A DNA stretch of 24,661 bases, from NCBI GenBank assembly GCA_963708545.1, contig CAVPUD010000078.1, positions 1 to 24,661 of the forward strand, in the 5' to 3' direction. The translations under genes were made by a program, and so were the position numbers. The notes below the pieces were generated by a model. The model was not told the origin of the DNA and made no database searches. It saw nothing but the letters and a program-made list of their open reading frames with translations. This stretch comes from Extensimonas sp963708545 (GTDB lineage Bacteria > Pseudomonadota > Gammaproteobacteria > Burkholderiales > Burkholderiaceae_C). Of this stretch, positions 1-7,966 are shown piece by piece. Positions within the stretch are counted from its first letter, which is position 1. Every line of letters starts with the position of its first letter.

Positions 1-861
1 GCTGAGCGGCAGCGCGTGCAATTCCTGCAGCAGCAAGGCAAGCTGCTGCGCCGCGGCCTCGACCACGGCACGGCCTTTGGCGGCGCTGGCTGCGGCGGCG
101 TTGCCCACGGCGCCGGCGCGCTGGTAGTCCTGCATCTGCCAGCCGAGCTTGGCGCTTTTGCCGTTGCCTAAAATGGCGTAGCGCGCTGCGCGGTCTTGCG
201 CGCTGGAGTGGAAGTGGCGCGCCTCGTGCATGGCCACGCGCGCTGGGGCGAGGTGCAGCATCATCGAGGTTTCGATCTCGCCCGCGTGGATGCCAAAGCG
301 CTGCTCGGCGGCGCTGAACAGGCCCTGCACTTCATCGGGCAGCGGCAGGGTGAACCAGCTCGCGCCATAGACCAGCAAATCGCACTGCGCGCGCAACTCG
401 CGCGCGACGATGTCCATCACGCTGACCTGCCCGCCGTGGCCGTTGAAGAGCAGCAGCTTTTTGACGCCGGCGCGCGCCACGCAGTGGCCGATTTCGGTCC
501 ACAGCGCGAGCACCGTGGCAGGCGTGAGCGTGAGCGTGCCGGCAAAACGGCTGTGCTCGGTGCTCAGCCCCAGGTTTTGCGGCGGCAGAAAGAGTACGGG
601 CAAGTCGGCCGGCAGCAGCGGCAACGCGGCGTCGATCACGCCTTGCAGCAGGGTTGCATCGACCGAGAGCGGCAGGTGCGGCCCGTGCTGCTCGATCGCG
701 GCCACGGGCAGCACGGCCACGGTCTGCGCCGCCAGGCCCGACGCCTGGCGCGCGGCAAACTCGCGCGCGCTCAGGTCGGCCCAAAAGCGCACGGGGGCGG
801 GCGAAGCGGTGGATGGCGAAGCAGAGGCGTGCGAACCGGGCGAGGGGACAGCGGCGTTCAT
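1..861 (-). CDS. Creatininase-family amidohydrolase (3' end beyond window)
   Basis: The reverse strand reads open from an ATG at 861 to the window edge, giving 287 residues without a stop. The protein has a Ser/Ala/Pro-rich N-terminus of about 25 residues and then the creatininase fold signatures. These are EQHGPHLPL near residue 57 (metal-binding Glu and His), NGHGGQ near residue 140, and HAGEIETS near residue 190. The family hydrolyses cyclic or linear amides (creatinine amidohydrolase, MftE, formamide hydrolases), and the motifs alone do not fix the substrate. It lies 77 bp downstream of the small DUF1640-like gene on the same strand, so the two could be co-transcribed. No partner enzyme such as creatinase is visible. 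The family call is secure; the substrate is unknown. Confidence 0.85.
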   Translation of the reverse strand, partial: MNAAVPSPGSHASASPSTASPAPVRFWADLSAREFAARQASGLAAQTVAVLPVAAIEQHGPHLPLSVDATLLQGVIDAALPLLPADLPVLFLPPQNLGLSTEHSRFAGTLTLTPATVLALWTEIGHCVARAGVKKLLLFNGHGGQVSVMDIVARELRAQCDLLVYGASWFTLPLPDEVQGLFSAAEQRFGIHAGEIETSMMLHLAPARVAMHEARHFHSSAQDRAARYAILGNGKSAKLGWQMQDYQRAGAVGNAAAASAAKGRAVVEAAAQQLALLLQELHALPLS

Positions 862-938
862 GCCTGCGATGGTAGCGGCGCGAGGGGCGGGAGGTGAGGT
901 GCGAGGGCTACTGACTTTGGCTGCGCTCAGCGAGCCTT

Positions 939-1205
939 TCAGAGCAGCTTGACCAGCGTCGCCACGACCGCGGCCTGCGCGACCAGCATGCCGGCGACCC
1001 ATTTGATGAGGTCGGTCTTGGCGTCCGCGAGGTCGGCCTTGGTGGCCATGCGCAATTCGATCAGATCGGTCTTGGTGGCCAATTGGGTCTGTTCCGTGAG
1101 CGCATCCGCCAGCGCCTCGGCCTGCTCTTCGGCCAAGCGCGGCTCCATGCCGGCGGCTTTGAGCCGGTTGGCGTATTTGAGAGTGTCAAACGTGATCGCG
1201 CTCAT
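939..1205 (-). CDS. Small coiled-coil protein with C-terminal membrane anchor (DUF1640-like)
   Basis: This 88-residue protein begins MSAITFDTLKYANRLKAAGM, a start I recognise from small DUF1640/CCDC90-like bacterial proteins. Residues 25-60 form a charged, heptad-like helix (EEQAEALADALTEQ, then repeated KTDL/KADL units). The last 22 residues (WVAGMLVAQAAVVATLVKLL) are a probable membrane segment. An in-frame upstream start at 1244 would add 13 residues unlike the family, so the internal ATG was chosen. Its role is unknown; relatives are often found near toxin or phage genes or alone. It is divergent from the DUF748 gene, with 96 bp between start codons that must hold both promoters. Confidence 0.75.
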   Translation of the reverse strand: MSAITFDTLKYANRLKAAGMEPRLAEEQAEALADALTEQTQLATKTDLIELRMATKADLADAKTDLIKWVAGMLVAQAAVVATLVKLL

Positions 1206-1301
1206 GGCGCGCAGTTTAGCAATTCCCGCCATGACAAATCGCAACGCCGCCTCGCCAGCATGCGCTACGCTTGCCGTGTTTCACCGCTGATTCATAAAAC
1301 C

Positions 1302-4300
1302 ATGTCCCAAGCCCCCGTGCCAGCCCTCACGTCCGTCTGGCGCCGCTACCGCTGGCTGCGCGCTGCGGCCTGGGCGCTGCTGGCGCTGGGGTTGTGGTGG
1401 CTGCTCGGCTGGCTGGCATTGCCGAGCCTGCTGCACCGCCCGCTGGAGCGGCTCGCGAGCGCGCAGCTGGGCCGGCAGGTGACGGTGGGCGCGATCGAGT
1501 TCAAGCCCTGGTCGCTGGAGCTCACGCTGCGCGACCTGAGCGTGGCCGGCACCACTGATGCCGCTGGTGCCGGCGGTAAGCAGGGCGCGCCGGCCACGCC
1601 GCCGCAGTTGCACATCGCCAGTATTTACGTCGATGCCGAGCTGCAGTCGCTGCTGCGCCTGGGGCCGGTGGTGGATGCGCTGCGCATCGACGCGCCCGTG
1701 CTGCGGCTCACGCACCAGGGGCAGGGGCGCTACGACGTGGACGACCTCATCGCCAAGTTCACGGCACCCTCTGAAAAGCCGCCTTCGAGCAGCGGCCCGC
1801 TGCGCATGGCGCTACACAATCTGGAGCTGACGAACGGCAGCATAGACTTTGCCGACCTGCCTGCCGGCACGACGCACCGCGTGCGCGGGCTGCACCTGGG
1901 GCTGCCGTTTTTGAGCACCCTGCCCGCGCAGCGCACGACGTACGTGGCGCCGCAGCTTTCGTTCACCGTGAACGGCAGCCCCTTCGACCTGAAGGCGCAG
2001 GCGCAGCCCTTTACGCCCGAGCGTGCCGGCAAGGTCGCGCTGCACTGGAAGGGCGCCGATCTGGCGCCCTATCTGCCCTACCTGCCGGCCAGCCTGCCGG
2101 TGCGGCTGCAGAGTGCGGTGCTGGACGGGGACTTGCAGCTGAGTTTTGCGCAGGCGCCGCGCCCCAGCGTGCAGCTCACGGGGCAGGTGCGGGCGCGCCA
2201 GCTGCGCCTGGCCGACCGGCAGGCGCAGCCGCTGTTGGCGCTAGAGCAGCTGCGCGTGGACCTGGCCGACGTGCGTCCGCTCGAGCGCGTGGTGAAGCTC
2301 GCGCTGGTCGAGCTGACGGCCCCGCAGGTCTATGCCGCGCGCCGCGCAAATGGGGCATTGAATTGGGCCCAACTCGGCGTCCAGACTGCACAGGCAGCTC
2401 CTGATTCCGCTAACAAAGCAAGCCCCCCAAAGGTGCTCGGAGCCGGTGCGCCGAACGAACCCGGCAAGGGGGCCGCCGCGGCTGGAGCCGGCGCTGGCAC
2501 TGCCAAGGCCGCCGCGCAAGGCGCCAGCGCCCCCGCGAGTGCTCCGGCAAGCACCCCCGCCGATACGGCGCCCGTCCCCGCCGACGCGGGCTGGAACGTC
2601 GAAGTGGTGCGTGTCGCCGTGCAGGGCGGGCGCGTGCAGTGGCGCGACGAGAGCACGCGCCCTGCGGCGGCGCTCGAAGTGCACCACATCAGCCTGGAGG
2701 CAAGGGGTTTTGCACTGCCCTGGCGCAAGCCCATGCCGCTGCACGGCGCACTGGAGCTGCCCGCGCAGGGCACGCTCGCCTTCGAGGGCGAGGTGGGTGC
2801 GAACCAGGCCAAGTTGCAGGTCAAGGCCAAGAACGTGGCGCTGCAGCTCGCGGCGCCGTACCTGGCGCAGGTGCTCGAGCCCACCTTGACGGGCCAACTC
2901 GACGGCACGCTGGGCCTGCAGTGGCAGGCGCCCGGCGCGGGCGCTGGCGCTGGTACGGGCGCTGGTACGGGCGCTGGTACGGGCGCTGGTACGGGCGCTG
3001 CTGCCGCAGACGCTGCGCACGCTGCGGGCCTGCGTGTGAGCGCACAGCCGCTGGTGCTGCAAAAGCTGGTTCTGCGACAGGGCAAGGACACGCTGGCCAG
3101 CGTCGGCAGGATAGAACTGCAAGGCGCCGAGGCCGACCTGGCGCAGCGCCAGATCACGCTGCAGCGCCTGGCCATTGCCGAGCCGCAGCTGGCCGTCGCG
3201 CGCGAGCCCCAAGGCCGCTGGATGTTCGAGCGCTGGCTGCGTGGCGGCGCTCAGGCGGCGGGCGCCGATGCACAGTCGCCCGCCAAAGCCGCTGCTCAGG
3301 CCGCCGAACCCGCCGCTGAGAAATCCACCGCAAAGGCAAAAGCCGCGCAGGCCGCACCAGCAACCACGCCCTGGCGCGTGCAGCTGGGCGAGCTGGCGCT
3401 CAGCGGCGGCGCCGTCGATTACCGCGACGAGGCGCAGGGCGCCACCGTGCGGCCCGTGGCGCTGCGCTTGTCGGCGCTGCAAATTCAGGCGCGCGCGCTG
3501 AGCACCGAAGGGCGCAAGCCCATTGCGCTGCAGCTTTCGGCCCAGGTGGCCGCGCGCCGCGGCAAGCCGGGCGAGCTGCGCTACCAAGGCAGCGTGACGC
3601 CCACGCCGCTCGCGCTGCAAGGCCGCATCACAGCGCTGAAGCTGCCGCTGCACGCGCTCGACGGCTACCTGGCAGAGTTCCTGGAGCTCCGTCTGCGCCA
3701 TGCCGATCTGGGCTTTCTGGGCCAGCTCGCGTATGCGCAAACGCCGCAGGGGCCGAAGCTGCTGCTGGCGGGCGACGTGGCGCTCGACGCCGTGCGCGCC
3801 GACAGCACCGCTGCCTCCTCCGCCAAGACGGCGTCGCAGGTGGGGCAGGAGCTGCTCTCCTGGCAAGACCTGAGCCTGCGCGGCCTGCGCCTGGCGCTGG
3901 CGCCGCAGCAGCCGCTGCGCCTAGACGTGCGCGAGACCAGCCTCAGCGACTTTTACGGCCGCATCGCGCTCAATGAGGAAGGGCGTCTGAACCTCGCCGA
4001 CATCGTCAAGAGCACGGGCAAAGGTACGGGCAAGGACGCAGGCAAGGACGCGGACGCGGTCGGCGCGGGCGCGCCGGGCAGCGCCAGTGCCTCGCCCCCG
4101 GCCGCAGCGCCCGCGCAGGCAGCGGCGCAAACCGTCGCCCAAGCCACGCCGCAAGCCCCCGCCCCCACCACGCAACCTACCCCGCAAACCGCCCCGGCGC
4201 GCGACCCGCTGGCCCCCGTGATCCACTTCGGGCCCATGAGCCTGGTCAACGGCACGGTGCAGTTTTCGGACTTCTTCATCCGCCCCAACTACTCGGCCGA

Positions 4301-5480
4301 CCTGTCGCAGCTCACGGGCAAGCTCAGCGCGTTCTCGTCCGAGGCGCCGAACGGCGTGCCCGAGCTCGCCGAGCTCGAGCTGCGCGGGCGCGTCGAAGGC
4401 TCGGCCACGCTCGAAGTCACGGGCAAGCTCAACCCGCTCGTGCGCCCGCTGGTGCTCGACATCCAGGGCAAGGCGCGTGACCTGGACCTGCCGCCGCTGT
4501 CGCCCTACGCCATCAAATACGCGGGCCACGGCATCGAAAGCGGCAAGCTCAACATGGACGTGGCCTACAAGGTACAGCCCGACGGGCAGCTGACCGCCAG
4601 CAACAAGCTGGTGCTGCGCCAGCTCACCTTTGGCGAGCCCGTAGAAGGCGCGCCAGCCAGCCTGCCCGTGCGCCTGGCCACGGCGCTGCTGGCCGACAGC
4701 AACGGCGTGATCGACCTCGACCTGCCCATCAGCGGCTCGCTCAACGACCCGCAGTTCCGCCTAGGGTCGGTGATCCTCAAGATCCTGGGCAACATCATCA
4801 CGCGCGCCGTCACCGCGCCCTTCCGGCTGCTCGCGCACGCTTTTGGCGGCGGCACCGAAGACCTGGGCCAGGTGGTGTTCGCCCCCGGCAGCCCCGAGCT
4901 CACGGCCGAGGCGCGCCAACAGCTCGACAAGGTCGCGCAAATGCTCAGCGAAAAGCCTGCGCTGCAAGTCAGCGTGACGGGCATGGTGAACCTCGCGCAG
5001 GAGCGCGAGGGCCTGCAGCGTGAGCGCCTGCGTCAGCTCGTGCTGGCCGAAAAGCGCCGCGCGGGCCGCGGCAGCGCAGCCAAAGAGCCCGCCACCCCAT
5101 CTGCCAGCGATGCGGCGAAGGCCCCCGCTGCCGCCGTGCAAGACTTGGCCGCCGATGAGGCGCCCACCTTGTCCGCCGACGAATACGCGAGCCTGCTCAA
5201 GCGCGTGTACCGCCGCGCCGACATTCCCAAACCGCGCAACCTGCTGGGCCTGACCAAAGACCTGCCCGTGCCCGAGATGGAAGCGCTGCTGCTCGCGCAC
5301 CTGCCTGCAAGCGAAGACCTCGCCCACGAAGTGGCCACGCACCGCGCCCAGGCCGTCGTGCGCTACCTGAGCGCGCACCAACTGCCCTTGGAGCGCCTGT
5401 TCGTCAACGCCCCCAAGGTCAGCACCACGCCCGAAGAAGGCTGGGTGCCACGCGCGAAGCTGGGGCTGGCGATGCATTGA
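1302..5480 (+). CDS. DUF748 (AsmA-like) giant envelope protein
   Basis: The protein has 1392 residues. It has one N-terminal membrane segment (about residues 20-43, rich in Leu/Trp/Ala) followed by a large, probably periplasmic region. That region has repeated beta-rich AsmA/DUF748 modules, with typical phrases such as GAIEFKPWSLELTLRDLSV near the start and LVNGTVQFSDFFIRPNYSA further on. The C-terminus resembles a degenerate OmpA-like segment (VVFAPGSPELTAEARQQLDK). Several long Ala/Pro/Gly/Lys linkers separate the modules, encoded near 2400-2590, 2935-3010, 3245-3370, 4010-4200 and 5060-5150. AsmA-like proteins are implicated in envelope lipid handling, but no exact function is known for this one. 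ATG 1302 was preferred to the in-frame start at 1083 because the extra 73 residues lack family character and run through the divergent gene. The stop codon sits inside an inverted-repeat arm. Confidence 0.85.
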   Translation: MSQAPVPALTSVWRRYRWLRAAAWALLALGLWWLLGWLALPSLLHRPLERLASAQLGRQVTVGAIEFKPWSLELTLRDLSVAGTTDAAGAGGKQGAPATPPQLHIASIYVDAELQSLLRLGPVVDALRIDAPVLRLTHQGQGRYDVDDLIAKFTAPSEKPPSSSGPLRMALHNLELTNGSIDFADLPAGTTHRVRGLHLGLPFLSTLPAQRTTYVAPQLSFTVNGSPFDLKAQAQPFTPERAGKVALHWKGADLAPYLPYLPASLPVRLQSAVLDGDLQLSFAQAPRPSVQLTGQVRARQLRLADRQAQPLLALEQLRVDLADVRPLERVVKLALVELTAPQVYAARRANGALNWAQLGVQTAQAAPDSANKASPPKVLGAGAPNEPGKGAAAAGAGAGTAKAAAQGASAPASAPASTPADTAPVPADAGWNVEVVRVAVQGGRVQWRDESTRPAAALEVHHISLEARGFALPWRKPMPLHGALELPAQGTLAFEGEVGANQAKLQVKAKNVALQLAAPYLAQVLEPTLTGQLDGTLGLQWQAPGAGAGAGTGAGTGAGTGAGTGAAAADAAHAAGLRVSAQPLVLQKLVLRQGKDTLASVGRIELQGAEADLAQRQITLQRLAIAEPQLAVAREPQGRWMFERWLRGGAQAAGADAQSPAKAAAQAAEPAAEKSTAKAKAAQAAPATTPWRVQLGELALSGGAVDYRDEAQGATVRPVALRLSALQIQARALSTEGRKPIALQLSAQVAARRGKPGELRYQGSVTPTPLALQGRITALKLPLHALDGYLAEFLELRLRHADLGFLGQLAYAQTPQGPKLLLAGDVALDAVRADSTAASSAKTASQVGQELLSWQDLSLRGLRLALAPQQPLRLDVRETSLSDFYGRIALNEEGRLNLADIVKSTGKGTGKDAGKDADAVGAGAPGSASASPPAAAPAQAAAQTVAQATPQAPAPTTQPTPQTAPARDPLAPVIHFGPMSLVNGTVQFSDFFIRPNYSADLSQLTGKLSAFSSEAPNGVPELAELELRGRVEGSATLEVTGKLNPLVRPLVLDIQGKARDLDLPPLSPYAIKYAGHGIESGKLNMDVAYKVQPDGQLTASNKLVLRQLTFGEPVEGAPASLPVRLATALLADSNGVIDLDLPISGSLNDPQFRLGSVILKILGNIITRAVTAPFRLLAHAFGGGTEDLGQVVFAPGSPELTAEARQQLDKVAQMLSEKPALQVSVTGMVNLAQEREGLQRERLRQLVLAEKRRAGRGSAAKEPATPSASDAAKAPAAAVQDLAADEAPTLSADEYASLLKRVYRRADIPKPRNLLGLTKDLPVPEMEALLLAHLPASEDLAHEVATHRAQAVVRYLSAHQLPLERLFVNAPKVSTTPEEGWVPRAKLGLAMH
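2946..3000 (+). repeat. 12-bp in-frame tandem repeat in the DUF748 gene
   Basis: The unit GGCGCTGGTACG occurs four times perfectly (2946-2993), followed by a 7-bp partial copy. It encodes a (Gly-Ala-Gly-Thr)n linker. As 12 is a multiple of 3, changes in copy number would alter linker length without breaking the frame. Confidence 0.95.
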
Positions 5481-5660
5481 ACCCAGATTGTCCATTAGGC
5501 GGTGCTGCGCACCTACGCGGGCGCTGGCGGACGTCTGACGGTCATTTTGGCCGCTGCTTCGGCGCCCATGGCACCGGCCATGGGCTGCTCAGCCGCGACC
5601 AAACTGCCGCGCCAGTCGCCTCGCCATCGTCCCGCGTCCTAATGAACAATCTGGGTTGAA
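5477..5660. repeat. Long imperfect palindrome, element A
   Basis: The outer arms are 5477-5499 and 5638-5660. Reverse-complementing the right arm gives the left arm with only two mismatches in 23 bp. The interior is also partly self-complementary and centres on a perfect 9-bp stem with a 4-nt loop (GCCCATGGC, ACCG, GCCATGGGC at 5564-5585). The TGA stop of the DUF748 gene (5478-5480) lies inside the left arm. It may act as a transcript-end hairpin or be a small palindromic mobile element. Confidence 0.8.
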
Positions 5661-5903
5661 CCTAAATCCGGCAGTTGACCGCTGCATTTTGTCTGCAACT
5701 CTTTGATTTTTCGAATGATTTTTCACGCTGCGAAGTGCACCCATCGGGTCAGAGCGCTGCGCACCCGATCGCGCCGCCCTCGGGCACGCTGGCCGCGTTG
5801 CAAATCCTCGCCATGGCACCCGCCATGGCTGCGGTTTGCGCCTTGCCGGTGCACCCGATGACGACACGCTCGGGCGCGCTCAACTGCCGGATTTAGGTTG
5901 AAC
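5655..5903. repeat. Long imperfect palindrome, element B
   Basis: The arms at 5659-5678 and 5880-5899 are perfect 20-bp inverted repeats (AACCTAAATCCGGCAGTTGA and its complement). The centre is an 8-bp perfect stem with a 4-nt loop (GCCATGGC, ACCC, GCCATGGC at 5810-5829) flanked by GCAAATCC and GGTTTGC. The left arm overlaps the last bases of element A (shared GTTGAA), so the two abut directly. The ends resemble those of A (TTGAACC then C/T, A, G/A, AT), suggesting one family. Confidence 0.8.
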
Positions 5904-6116
5904 GCCGTGCGGCTGCTTGGCGTTCTCGTACCTCATGTTGAAACGCTGAAATTGCTTGAAAACGCTCTGCCGCCTTCGAGCATGCCCAGCATGGCTGCCC
6001 ATCAAGTTGCCGCCACCGCCTTGGGACAGCTGACCGCCAGAGGTGAGTTTGTCTATCGGGATGCGATGGCTTCGTTGGGTCCCCCGCAGCGCATGCGCCG
6101 GTTTTTTGTGGGCCTG
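5904..6116. other. Intergenic remainder with no recognisable gene
   Basis: An open frame crosses this stretch on the plus strand, but it continues through the 77-bp repeat and the antisense tRNA and matches no family I recognise. I see no ribosome-binding site that would support translation. It may be gene debris. Confidence 0.5.
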
Positions 6117-6193
6117 GACTTACGCAAACAAGGATGCAGCGAGGTGTTTTGCCATGGGGCGAACGCCTTGCCTAACCCCGATTTGCGTAAGTC
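6117..6193 (+). repeat. 77-bp inverted-repeat element, copy 1
   Basis: The element has perfect 12-bp terminal inverted repeats, GACTTACGCAAA and TTTGCGTAAGTC. Two more copies of exactly 77 bp occur at 22392-22468 and 22945-23021 in the opposite orientation, each differing at only a few positions. An inner stem can form between AGGTGTT and AACGCCT. It encodes no protein of its own, so it is a non-autonomous short palindromic element (REP- or MITE-like). Confidence 0.9.
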
Positions 6194-6256
6194 GTGTGGG
6201 CTTAAGGCCCGGCAAGCCCCGTCACGGGCTAAGACCAAAAGTAAGACCTGGCGCAG

Positions 6257-6298
6257 CGGGAAAATAAAAACCCCAAGTAAATCAATTACTTGGGGTTT
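6257..6298 (-). terminator. Intrinsic terminator of tRNA-Ser
   Basis: On the minus strand the perfect stem AAACCCCAAGTAA / TTACTTGGGGTTT (6268-6298) with a 5-nt loop is followed by TTTTTATTTT. It lies a few bases past the tRNA 3' end, the classic position and form of a Rho-independent terminator. Confidence 0.9.
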
Positions 6299-6302
6299 GC
6301 AA

Positions 6303-6393
<91 letters not shown>

Positions 6394-6412
6394 AGGTGCG
6401 CCAAAGCGTTAA

Positions 6413-6418
6413 ATTATA
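6413..6418 (-). promoter_or_regulatory. -10 box of the tRNA-Ser promoter
   Basis: The minus strand carries a perfect TATAAT 20 bp before the tRNA 5' end, in the 41-bp gap after serS. A -35 match is weak (CTTGAA/TTGAAT with short 14-15 bp spacing, overlapping the serS stop). This suggests the tRNA is at least partly transcribed independently of serS. Confidence 0.65.
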
Positions 6419-6434
6419 GCAAACGGTTCACTAT

Positions 6435-7760
6435 TCAAGCGTCTTCAGGGCTTGGCGCAAGTCGCGTCTGGCCGCCCAGGTAGGGGCGCAGGGCTTCGGG
6501 GACGGTTACGCTGCCGTCGGCCTGCTGGTAGTTTTCGAGCACGGCGACGAGCGTGCGGCCCACGGCGAGGCCCGAGCCGTTGAGCGTGTGCACCAGTTCG
6601 TTTTTACCTTGCGCATTTTTGAATCGGGCCTGCAGCCGGCGCGCCTGAAAAGCTTCGCAATTGCTCACCGAGCTGATTTCGCGGAAGGTGTTTTGGCCGG
6701 GCAGCCAGACTTCGAGGTCGTAGGTCTTGGCGGTGCCAAAGCCCAGGTCGCCGGTGCATAGGCTCATGACGCGGTAGTGCAGGCCCAGGCGCTGCAGCAC
6801 GGCCTCGGCGTGGTGTGTCATGGCTTCGAGCGCTTCATAGCTTTTTTCGGGGTGCACGATCTGCACGAGCTCGACTTTGTCGAACTGGTGCTGGCGGATC
6901 ATGCCGCGCGTATCGCGTCCGTGGCTGCCGGCTTCGGAGCGAAAGCAGGGGGTGTGCGCGGTGAGTTTGCGCGGCAGCTCGCTCTCAAGGAGCACGGTGT
7001 CGCGCACGAAGTTGGTGAGTGGTACTTCGCTCGTGGGGATGAGGTAGAGCGCGGCCTGCTCGGGCGTGGGATCGGCATCCTGCCCGCCTTTTTGCGCGGC
7101 AAAAAGGTCACCTGCGAACTTGGGCAATTGGCCAGTGCCCAAGAGCGAGTCGGCGTTGACGATGTAGGGTACGTAGCACTCGGTGTAGCCGTGCTCGCCG
7201 GTTTGCAGGTCGAGCATGAACTGAGCGAGCGCGCGGTGCAGGCGCGCGAGCGGGCCTTTCATGACAGAAAAGCGTGCGCCCGAGAGTTTGGCGCCGGTTT
7301 CGAAGTCCAGCCCCAGCGGCGTGCCGACATCGACGTGGTCTTTGGGCGTGAAGTCGAACTGCGGCGGTGTGCCCCACCGGCGCACTTCGACGTTGGCACT
7401 CTCGTCCGCCCCCACGGGCACGCTTGCGTGCGGCAGGTTGGGCACGGCGAGCAGCAGCGCGTGCAGCTCGGCCTGGATTTGTTCGAGGCGCGTGGCGGAG
7501 CGCTCGAGTTCGTCCTTGAGCTGCGCGACCTCGCTCAGGAGCGCTTCGGCACTCTCGCCCCGCGCTTTGTGCTGGCCGATCTGTTTGGAAAGGCTGTTGC
7601 GCCGCGCCTGCAGCTCTTCGGTGCGTGTTTGCAGCGTTTTGCGCTCGGCTTCGAGCGCCTGGAAGGAGGCCACGTCGAGGAAGGGCTGGGGTTTTTTGCG
7701 CGTTTCGAGCCGCGCGATGACGCTGGGCAGGTCTTTGCGGAGGAGGAGGATGTCGAGCAT
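6435..7760 (-). CDS. serS: Seryl-tRNA synthetase
   Basis: SerS charges tRNA-Ser (and tRNA-Sec) with serine in the cytoplasm, via seryl-adenylate. The 441-residue length is normal for the bacterial enzyme. Residues 1-105 form the antiparallel coiled-coil tRNA-binding arm. The class II catalytic core follows: TSEVPLTN near 243, motif 2 FRSEAGSHGRDTRGMIRQHQF at 273-293, EISSVSNCEAFQARR at 361-375, and motif 3 NGSGLAVGRTLVAVLEN at 394-410. The start at 7760 gives the standard MLDI N-terminus. The gene is immediately upstream of tRNA-Ser(CGA), one of its own substrates, on the same strand. Function is certain from the motifs. Confidence 0.98.
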   Translation of the reverse strand: MLDILLLRKDLPSVIARLETRKKPQPFLDVASFQALEAERKTLQTRTEELQARRNSLSKQIGQHKARGESAEALLSEVAQLKDELERSATRLEQIQAELHALLLAVPNLPHASVPVGADESANVEVRRWGTPPQFDFTPKDHVDVGTPLGLDFETGAKLSGARFSVMKGPLARLHRALAQFMLDLQTGEHGYTECYVPYIVNADSLLGTGQLPKFAGDLFAAQKGGQDADPTPEQAALYLIPTSEVPLTNFVRDTVLLESELPRKLTAHTPCFRSEAGSHGRDTRGMIRQHQFDKVELVQIVHPEKSYEALEAMTHHAEAVLQRLGLHYRVMSLCTGDLGFGTAKTYDLEVWLPGQNTFREISSVSNCEAFQARRLQARFKNAQGKNELVHTLNGSGLAVGRTLVAVLENYQQADGSVTVPEALRPYLGGQTRLAPSPEDA

Positions 7761-7966
7761 GCGCGGGATTCTAGAGGTTGCGGGTGCCGGGAAAAGGCTC
7801 CGACCAAAGGGCGCAGCAGGGGTGATGGTGGAACGCTTCCTGCATACACTCTTTGGCGCGGTCGCAGCGGTGCCTGAGTCGCCTTGGGGAATCAGAGGCG
7901 CGGCCGTTTTTCATGTGCTGCTCAGAGCGCCCGCGGTGGTGAGCAGCTTGCAAAGGTGTGCCGCAC

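Noticed and set aside
196..952. Long plus-strand and minus-strand frames over the creatininase gene
   Set aside because: They are Arg/Ala-rich shadows of a GC-rich gene; only the minus-strand frame from 861 shows family motifs.
2241..3866. A 541-residue minus-strand frame across the DUF748 gene
   Set aside because: It is low-complexity antisense to a gene with clear AsmA/DUF748 features and shows no domain of its own.
5477..6193. A CRISPR array
   Set aside because: The repeats are palindromic elements of different kinds, not regularly spaced identical direct repeats, and no cas gene is present.
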